Origin: an uncultured Tolumonas sp.
Lineage (GTDB): Bacteria > Pseudomonadota > Gammaproteobacteria > Enterobacterales > Aeromonadaceae
NCBI RefSeq assembly: GCF_963678185.1
Contig: NZ_OY782757.1
Coordinates: 1,685,001-1,749,000 of the forward strand
DNA: 64,000 nucleotides
Reading direction: 5' to 3'
Within the stretch, counting starts at the first letter, position 1. The number at the start of each line of letters is the position of its first letter. Positions 59,023 through 64,000 of the stretch are shown here, in pieces. The notes beneath the pieces are model-generated. The model was not told where the DNA came from. It did no database searches and saw only the letters and a list, made by a program, of their open reading frames with translations. Both the position numbers and the translations under genes were made by a program.

Positions 59023-59028
59023 TATAAT
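59023..59028 (+). promoter_or_regulatory. -10 element upstream of ppa
   Basis: Perfect TATAAT followed by AGGCGG, 42 nt before the ppa ATG. The matching -35 is weak (TAGCGA at 59001-59006, 16-nt spacer). The site lies in the 155-nt gap between the divergent mpl and ppa. Confidence 0.45.
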
Positions 59029-59069
59029 AGGCGGCTGCAACCTACTATTAATTAAAAAAGGGAAACGCC

Positions 59070-59603
59070 ATGAGCTTGAATTTGGTTCCTGCTGGCAAAG
59101 AAATGCCGGAAGATATCTATGTAGTTATTGAGATCCCGCAAAATGCTGATCCAATCAAATATGAAATCGACAAAGCGTCTGGCGCCATATTTGTAGACCG
59201 TTTCATGTCGACCCCAATGTTCTACCCATGCAACTACGGTTACATCAACAACACCCTGTCGCTGGATGGTGATCCAGTAGACGTGCTGGTGCCAACGCCG
59301 TACCCATTGATCCCTGGTTCTGTGATCCGCTGCCGCCCAGTTGGCGTGCTGAAAATGAGCGATGAAGCAGGTCAGGACGCGAAACTGGTTGCTGTGCCAC
59401 ACAGCAAACTGACTAAACAATACGAACACATTAACGACGTGCATGAACTGCCAGAACTGCTGAAAGCGCAGATCCGCCATTTCTTTGAACGTTATAAAGA
59501 ACTGGAAGCCGGTAAATGGGTGAAAGTTGAAGGCTGGGGCGATAAAGCTGACGCCATCGCTGAAATCGAAGCGTCTGTAGTACGTTACGAAGAAAGCAAA
59601 TAA
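59070..59603 (+). CDS. ppa: Inorganic pyrophosphatase
   Basis: Mg-dependent soluble pyrophosphatase that drives biosynthetic reactions forward. 177 residues, E. coli 176. [36 protein letters not shown] (with three metal-binding Asp/Glu residues), [13 protein letters not shown] (DxxxxDxK) and [10 protein letters not shown] are conserved. AAAGGGAAA precedes the ATG. Next door on the opposite strand is the sulfate-activation set, which releases pyrophosphate, though linkage may be accidental. Confidence 0.98.
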   Translation: MSLNLVPAGKEMPEDIYVVIEIPQNADPIKYEIDKASGAIFVDRFMSTPMFYPCNYGYINNTLSLDGDPVDVLVPTPYPLIPGSVIRCRPVGVLKMSDEAGQDAKLVAVPHSKLTKQYEHINDVHELPELLKAQIRHFFERYKELEAGKWVKVEGWGDKADAIAEIEASVVRYEESK

Positions 59604-59616
59604 GCATTTGAAAATC

Positions 59617-59645
59617 AAAAAGCCATGCAATGCATGGCTTTTTTG
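59617..59645. terminator. Bidirectional terminator between ppa and the small membrane peptide gene
   Basis: AAAAAGCCATGCA followed directly by TGCATGGCTTTTTT: a long perfect inverted repeat with A-run and T-run at the ends. Confidence 0.85.
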
Positions 59646-59684
59646 TTTTGGGATTCTGAGATCCCTTTTCGTTATCGTGTGTTA

Positions 59685-59783
59685 TCAAGAGTACAGATAA
59701 ACCGCCAGCCCTATAATCAGCGCGATATATACCAGCAGCAAAACGAGTAATTTCGTTTTTGGCATTTTGTTGTCATTCGTCAT
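59685..59783 (-). CDS. Small single-span membrane protein, 32 residues
   Basis: ATG at 59783 (minus) with GAGGAT 10 nt upstream and a TGA at 59685-59687. The peptide is MTNDNKMPKTKLLVLLLVYI followed by ALIIGLAVYLYS: a polar, basic N-terminus and one strong membrane helix (about residues 11-31). This is the layout of the small accessory peptides of membrane complexes. No family could be recognised. It follows cysC by 152 nt on the same strand and ends before the terminator shared with ppa. A perfect palindrome lies in its upstream region at 59822-59850. Confidence 0.6.
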   Translation of the reverse strand: MTNDNKMPKTKLLVLLLVYIALIIGLAVYLYS

Positions 59784-59821
59784 TATGCTAAATCCTCGCA
59801 GACCTCATAGCTGGCCTACCG

Positions 59822-59850
59822 GTTAACAATAGCATAACAATTTTGTTAAC
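59822..59850. repeat. Palindrome upstream of the small membrane peptide gene
   Basis: GTTAACAA (59822-59829) and TTGTTAAC (59843-59850), perfect eight-base arms around 13 bases, about 40-67 nt before the start codon. It may be an operator or a promoter-overlapping site (TATGCT lies inside on the minus strand). No regulator consensus is assigned. Confidence 0.45.
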
Positions 59851-59935
59851 TCTATCCGTACAGTTAATACCAGTATTGTAAATTACTGATCTGACTCACA
59901 GCTTATCGAAATCGTTTCAGCAAGGTTTCAGCCGC

Positions 59936-60535
59936 TTATGCCGCTAATAACCCACGCGCTTGTAATTGTGCTAACAATTCTGCAACGACATCGCTCACAG
60001 AACGCGCATGATTGTGAATATGCACTTCCGGCTGTTCCGGCGCTTCATACGGATCGTCGATACCGGTGAAGTTTTTAATTTCGCCAGCACGCGCTTTTTT
60101 ATACAGCCCTTTTGGATCGCGCTGTTCACATTCCGCCAATGGCGTGTCGACAAACACTTCGACAAATTCTCCCTGCGGAAACAGTACGCGGATCGCATCA
60201 CGATCGGCTCGATATGGCGAGACGAAAGCGGCTAACACTACCAGACCCGCATCGACCATCAGTTTCGATGCTTCACCGACCCGACGCAGGTTTTCCTGCC
60301 GATCTTCTGCAGAAAAACCTAAGCCCTTGCACAAGCCATGGCGTACATTGTCACCGTCGAGCAGATAGGTGTGCACACCGTGACGGAACAGTTCTTGTTC
60401 TAATGCGCCGGCAATGGTCGATTTACCGGAACCGGATAAACCGGTAAACCACAACAGAAATGCTTTGTGCCCTTTTTGTTCAGCCCGGGCCGCTTTATCA
60501 ATGGCATGTTCATGCCAGACGATGTCTTTATTCAT
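59936..60535 (-). CDS. cysC: Adenylylsulfate kinase
   Basis: Phosphorylates APS to PAPS in assimilatory sulfate reduction. 199 residues from the ATG at 60535 (AGGA 10 nt upstream; E. coli CysC is 201). The P-loop is [11 protein letters not shown] (about residue 32), [18 protein letters not shown] and [19 protein letters not shown] are conserved. The frame also opens at an ATG at 60571, 12 codons upstream, which lies directly next to the inverted-repeat element and has no Shine-Dalgarno. It is separated from cysN by that element and a terminator. Confidence 0.95.
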   Translation of the reverse strand: MNKDIVWHEHAIDKAARAEQKGHKAFLLWFTGLSGSGKSTIAGALEQELFRHGVHTYLLDGDNVRHGLCKGLGFSAEDRQENLRRVGEASKLMVDAGLVVLAAFVSPYRADRDAIRVLFPQGEFVEVFVDTPLAECEQRDPKGLYKKARAGEIKNFTGIDDPYEAPEQPEVHIHNHARSVSDVVAELLAQLQARGLLAA

Positions 60536-60571
60536 TAGTGACACATCCTGAATGCTGAAATTCTGACTCAT

Positions 60572-60697
60572 CAGACTGGAAAGAGGACTATGGGATCCAT
60601 GTCGCCAACCCTCTGCGCCATGGATGGCGCAGCGGAGCCTCCAGGGATGGATTTACGGCGTGTTGGCGGCATGGATTCCATTGTCCGACTAAGTCTG
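60572..60697. repeat. 126-bp intergenic inverted-repeat element between cysN and cysC
   Basis: The outer ends CAGACT/AGTCTG and the long inner arms (60590-60609 against 60662-60681, 18 of 20 bases complementary) fold the whole segment into one hairpin. At its centre is a second perfect palindrome CTGCGCCAT GG ATGGCGCAG (60612-60631). The middle is GC-rich and carries GGAGCCTCCAGGGATGGATT, a type of sequence I associate with scattered intergenic repeats in gammaproteobacteria. A non-autonomous mobile element (MITE or ERIC-like) is the likely origin. No protein is encoded. Confidence 0.65.
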
Positions 60698-60706
60698 AAG
60701 ATCCTA

Positions 60707-60738
60707 GAAAACAAAGAGGTAACCCGCAGGTTACCTCT
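60707..60738 (-). terminator. Terminator after cysN
   Basis: Minus strand AGAGGTAACC TGCG GGTTACCTCT then TTGTTTTC; a perfect ten-pair stem. It lies 11 bases after the cysN stop, so cysC would be largely uncoupled from cysDN. Confidence 0.8.
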
Positions 60739-60748
60739 GATAATTACC

Positions 60749-62164
60749 TTACAGCTTGCTGATATCCAGCGCCTGCCAATGCGGGAAGTGTTTACGCACC
60801 AGCGCATTCATTTCCAGCTCAAACTCGCTGAATTGCGTTTTGGTTGTCTTATCCGTCAGCGCTTCTACCACCATACCGGCCCCGATAGTAACGTTACTCA
60901 GGCGATCGATGATGATGAAACTGCCGGTATCACGCACTTTGTCGTAAGGGTCCACGCCGATCTGATTGGTCAGTGACAACTCCAGCAGACCGATTTCATT
61001 CAGCTTCAATTCTGTCGCTTCATGTTTTTCCAGCGTATTCACATCAATACGGTGGCGAAAAGCGTCAACATGGCCGCGGGTCTTACGGGTCGCCAGTTTG
61101 ATATCATACTGACGGTGTGGTTGCAGCGGCTCTTCGGTCATCCATACTACGTTTGCCAGCACGCGCTGTGAGATCTGGGTGTCCGCATCCGGTGCCACCA
61201 GCAGATCACCACGGCTGATGTCGATTTCATCTTCCAGTGTCAGCGTCACCGCTTCGCCCGGCAGGGCGTAATCAAGATCACCATCAAAGGTGACGATGCG
61301 TTTTACTTTGCTCTCTTTGCCAGACGGCAACACTTTCACTACATCGCCCGGTTTCACCACCCCCGCAGCGATGGTGCCCATATAACCACGGAAATCCAGG
61401 TTAGGACGCGATACCAACTGTACCGGCATACGGAACGGCAGATCGACGTTGCGGGTGCCAACTTCGGCATTTTCCAGCAGCGTCAGCAACGGTTCACCGG
61501 TATACCATGGCATCAGTTCGCTCTTAGTCACCAAATTGTCACCATCCAGTGCCGAAATTGGCACCACTTTGATGTCGATTTTTGATAAACCGGCGGCAAA
61601 GCCCAGATATTCTTTTTTGATGCTGTCGAAAACTTTCTCGTCAAAATTCACCAGATCCATCTTGTTGACGGCGACGATGAACTGACGAATGCCTAACAGG
61701 CTGGCGATAAAACTATGGCGACGGGTCTGTTCCAGCACACCGCGACGCGCATCGATCAGGATGATCGCCAGATCACAAGTCGACGCACCGGTCGCCATGT
61801 TACGGGTGTACTGCTCATGGCCCGGCGTATCCGCGATGATGAACTTACGTTTCGCGGTTGAGAAATAGCGATAAGCCACATCGATGGTGATGCCCTGCTC
61901 ACGTTCCGCCTGCAGACCATCAACCAGCAGGGCGAAATCCAGTTTTTCACCCGTAGTACCGATCTTCTGGCTTTCTGATTTCAGCGTGTTCAGGTGATCT
62001 TCATACACCTGACGTGAATCATGTAACAGACGGCCGATCAGGGTACTTTTACCATCATCCACGCTGCCGCAGGTCAGGAACCGCAGCAAGCTTTTATGCT
62101 GCTGGTTCTTCAGGTAAGTCTCGATGCCTTCTTCTTTGATTGCTTCGGCAATAGTGGTATTCAT
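60749..62164 (-). CDS. cysN: Sulfate adenylyltransferase, GTPase subunit
   Basis: GTP hydrolysis drives the energetically poor formation of APS by CysD. 471 residues (E. coli 475): G1 [18 protein letters not shown], switch [27 protein letters not shown] (G3), NKMDLV (G4), then two EF-Tu-like beta-barrel domains. No fused APS kinase at the C-terminus; that activity is cysC. It starts 38 nt after cysD. Confidence 0.97.
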   Translation of the reverse strand: MNTTIAEAIKEEGIETYLKNQQHKSLLRFLTCGSVDDGKSTLIGRLLHDSRQVYEDHLNTLKSESQKIGTTGEKLDFALLVDGLQAEREQGITIDVAYRYFSTAKRKFIIADTPGHEQYTRNMATGASTCDLAIILIDARRGVLEQTRRHSFIASLLGIRQFIVAVNKMDLVNFDEKVFDSIKKEYLGFAAGLSKIDIKVVPISALDGDNLVTKSELMPWYTGEPLLTLLENAEVGTRNVDLPFRMPVQLVSRPNLDFRGYMGTIAAGVVKPGDVVKVLPSGKESKVKRIVTFDGDLDYALPGEAVTLTLEDEIDISRGDLLVAPDADTQISQRVLANVVWMTEEPLQPHRQYDIKLATRKTRGHVDAFRHRIDVNTLEKHEATELKLNEIGLLELSLTNQIGVDPYDKVRDTGSFIIIDRLSNVTIGAGMVVEALTDKTTKTQFSEFELEMNALVRKHFPHWQALDISKL

Positions 62165-62202
62165 TGTCTTGTTCCTTAATCCGTTTCAATAACCCGCAAA
62201 CC

Positions 62203-63117
62203 TTAGAAATAACCCTGACGTTTTTTCAGCTCCATCGAGCCGGCCTGATCGCTGTCGATCAGACGCCCTTGCCGTTCACTGGTAGTCGACACCAACATCT
62301 CTTCGATGATTTCCGGCAGGGTTGAGGCTTCGGATTCGACCGCCCCAGTCAGTGGATAACAACCGAGGGTACGGAAGCGGACGGATTCCATTTGCGGTAC
62401 TTCGCCCGGATTAAGCGGCATACGCTCATCATCGACCATGATTTTCACGCCATCACGTTCAACAATCGGACGTTTGGCCGCGAAGTACAATGGCACGATT
62501 TCAATGTTTTCCAGATAGATGTATTGCCAAATATCCAGTTCGGTCCAGTTCGACAGCGGGAACACGCGGATGCTTTCGCCTTTGTTTACCTGACCGTTAT
62601 ACAGACGCCACAATTCCGGGCGCTGGTTTTTCGGATCCCACGCGTGGTTTTTATCGCGGAAGGAGTAGACACGTTCTTTTGCCCGCGATTTTTCTTCATC
62701 ACGACGCGCACCACCGAAAGCCGCATCAAAGCCGTATTTATTCAACGCTTGCTTCAAGCCTTCGGTTTTCCAAATATCGGTATGTTTCGAGCTGCCGTGT
62801 TCAAACGGATTCAGGTTCATCGCCACTGCATCTGGATTAATGTGTACCAGCAATTCCAGACCGTGTTTTTTCACGGTCTCATCACGAAACTTGATCATCT
62901 CGCGGAATTTCCAGGTGGTATCAACATGCAGCAGCGGGAACGGTAGTGTGCCTGGATAGAAAGCTTTACGTGCCAGATGCAGCATGACAGAGGAGTCTTT
63001 ACCGATGGAATACATCATCACCGGATTTTGGAACTCAGCGGCCACTTCACGGATGATATGGATGCTTTCGGCTTCCAACTGCTTCAAATGGGTTAATCGT
63101 GCGGTGTCCAGTTGCAT
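62203..63117 (-). CDS. cysD: Sulfate adenylyltransferase, catalytic subunit
   Basis: Makes APS from sulfate and ATP together with CysN. 304 residues (E. coli 302) of the PAPS-reductase-like PP-loop family: [20 protein letters not shown] with the SxGKDS loop, [32 protein letters not shown] and the C-terminal ELKKRQGYF. Operon with cysN, preceded by cysG after 49 nt, the usual cysG-cysD-cysN cluster. Confidence 0.98.
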   Translation of the reverse strand: MQLDTARLTHLKQLEAESIHIIREVAAEFQNPVMMYSIGKDSSVMLHLARKAFYPGTLPFPLLHVDTTWKFREMIKFRDETVKKHGLELLVHINPDAVAMNLNPFEHGSSKHTDIWKTEGLKQALNKYGFDAAFGGARRDEEKSRAKERVYSFRDKNHAWDPKNQRPELWRLYNGQVNKGESIRVFPLSNWTELDIWQYIYLENIEIVPLYFAAKRPIVERDGVKIMVDDERMPLNPGEVPQMESVRFRTLGCYPLTGAVESEASTLPEIIEEMLVSTTSERQGRLIDSDQAGSMELKKRQGYF

Positions 63118-63166
63118 ATGCTAATTCCTCTTTAACAACGCCCTTGCCTGACCATGCAGACTTATA

Positions 63167-64000
63167 TCAGGCAAGATTGATCAAATGTTCTTTACCAGTT
63201 GCGATGTCACCACCAAACCAGCTTAATGTGTCGGCCAGTGCAGCCACTTCGCCGATCACGATCAGTGATGGGCTGTGAGCGCCTTTAGCTAGCTCAGGTA
63301 ATTCTTGTAACGTGCCGCGTAACACGCGTTGTTTCACGGTGGTGCCACGCTCAATCAGTGCGACCGGTGTTTCTGGGCGACGGCCATGAGCAATCAGTCG
63401 CGCGGTAATGGTTGGTGAACCAATCAGCCCCATGTAGATCACCAAGGTTTGATTGCTGGCCGCCAACGATGCCCAATCCGGTTCTTCACCATCCTGTTTG
63501 CAATGCCCGGTGATAAACACCGCACTCTGCGCGCTGTCACGATGTGTCAGCGGAATACCGGCATACGCGGTCGCTCCGGCGGCTGCAGTAATACCCGGCA
63601 CCACCGAGAAAGGAATACCTTCCGCTCTCGCCGCCTGCAGCTCTTCGGCACCTCGCCCGAACATAAACGGATCGCCACCTTTCAGGCGTACGACACGCTT
63701 ACCGGCACGGGCATGGCTTAATATCAATTCATTGATTTCATGCTGTGGCACACTGTGTGCGCCGGCTTTTTTACCCACACTGATGCGCTCGGCATCACGG
63801 CGTACCAGATTCATCACTTCCGGCGAAACCAGTTGGTCATACAGCACCACTTCCGCCTGTTGGATCTGCTGCAAGCCTTTCAGCGTCAACAACCCAGCAT
63901 CGCCAGGGCCCGCACCGACCAGTACAATTTCGCCACCGGCATAATCTTCCGCATCCAGTTGCTGCGCCATCCACTGTTCCGCTGTTTCGTGCTGTTCAGT
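63167..64000 (-). CDS. cysG: Siroheme synthase, C-terminal part (uroporphyrinogen-III methyltransferase)
   Basis: The frame is still open at the right edge, so the gene continues outside the window. The codons before the ATG at 63970 read [10 protein letters not shown], like the linker of full-length CysG; a stand-alone CobA is therefore less likely. The visible part is the SAM-dependent methyltransferase: [64 protein letters not shown]. It makes precorrin-2 for the siroheme of sulfite and nitrite reductases, matching the following cysDN genes. N-terminal dehydrogenase/ferrochelatase domain not seen. Confidence 0.92.
   Translation of the reverse strand, partial: TEQHETAEQWMAQQLDAEDYAGGEIVLVGAGPGDAGLLTLKGLQQIQQAEVVLYDQLVSPEVMNLVRRDAERISVGKKAGAHSVPQHEINELILSHARAGKRVVRLKGGDPFMFGRGAEELQAARAEGIPFSVVPGITAAAGATAYAGIPLTHRDSAQSAVFITGHCKQDGEEPDWASLAASNQTLVIYMGLIGSPTITARLIAHGRRPETPVALIERGTTVKQRVLRGTLQELPELAKGAHSPSLIVIGEVAALADTLSWFGGDIATGKEHLINLA

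Noticed and set aside
59052-59630. 192-codon ORF antisense to ppa
   Set aside because: It mirrors the highly biased ppa codons, has no ribosome site and no recognisable protein features.
60571-60807. Minus-strand ORF of 78 codons across the cysN end and the inverted-repeat element
   Set aside because: It is made of the repeat and of cysN read in another frame; composition and lack of Shine-Dalgarno argue against a gene.
63167-63970. Stand-alone CobA/SUMT starting at 63970
   Set aside because: The frame stays open to the window end and the upstream codons resemble the CysG linker, so a truncated cysG is more likely.
1-64000. tRNA, rRNA, CRISPR arrays, prophage or complete insertion sequences
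   Set aside because: None could be recognised: no cloverleaf with CCA end, no direct-repeat/spacer pattern and no transposase or integrase frame.

Overview
The window is a stretch of gammaproteobacterial chromosome. Nearly every housekeeping protein is close to its Escherichia coli counterpart in sequence and length, and several gene orders match E. coli (orn/rsgA/psd/frdABCD, rpsF-rpsR-rplI, xseB-ispA-dxs next to thiI, nrdR-ribD-ribE-ribB-ribH-nusB-thiL-pgpA, accBC near prmA-dusB-fis, cysG-cysD-cysN-cysC). Details such as the fused ribB variant, a PilY1-type minor-pilin operon and the loss of priB from the rpsF operon point away from enterics and fit an Aeromonadales-type organism such as Tolumonas. 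That placement is inference from remembered proteins, not a search. No rRNA, tRNA, intact insertion sequence or CRISPR array was seen.

Layout. 1-6062: end of orn, then rsgA and psd, then the anaerobic fumarate reductase operon frdABCD behind a good FNR-type site. 6100-12418: guaC, a small YjfB-like protein, an AEC transporter, queE, the rpsF-rpsR-rplI operon with an S6:S18-type leader, msrA and manA. 12628-19099: thiI diverging from xseB-ispA-dxs (isoprenoid supply), a two-gene arsenic module arsR-arsC, and a second AEC transporter. 19285-25476: a DUF1189 membrane protein and a complete oligopeptide-type ABC importer operon (fused ATPase, binding protein, two permeases). 25937-32291: an AT-rich type IV pilus minor-pilin operon pilE-fimT-pilV-pilW-pilX-pilY1.

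32386-38336: a minus-strand riboflavin/thiamine/lipid block (nrdR, ribD, ribE, a ribB with a degenerate GTP cyclohydrolase II half, ribH, nusB, thiL, pgpA). 38502-46899: a PilZ-like protein, glyA, aroQ-accB-accC, a PTS EIIC-EIIB-like protein whose phosphorylated cysteine is replaced by aspartate, prmA and dusB-fis. 47034-48542: a secreted endonuclease followed by gene remnants and an orphan 81-residue ORF.

48655-59603: a 1267-residue hybrid kinase with two receivers, an HPt domain and a GGDEF output, then modF, a GNAT enzyme, a DUF6515-type periplasmic protein, a chemoreceptor, ubiX, mpl and ppa. 59685-64000: a previously unlisted 32-residue membrane peptide, then the sulfate-assimilation genes cysC, cysN, cysD and the 3' part of cysG. 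A 126-bp inverted-repeat element and a terminator lie between cysN and cysC.

Metabolic links visible here: cysG (siroheme for sulfite reductase) with cysDNC (sulfate activation) and ppa, which removes the pyrophosphate released by sulfate adenylylation; ispA/dxs with thiI and thiL (Dxs also feeds thiamine synthesis); glyA beside nrdR; and frdABCD for anaerobic respiration. The most interesting loci are the degenerate PTS protein, the multi-domain kinase, the cysN/cysC inverted-repeat element, the small membrane peptide and the gene remnants after the endonuclease.
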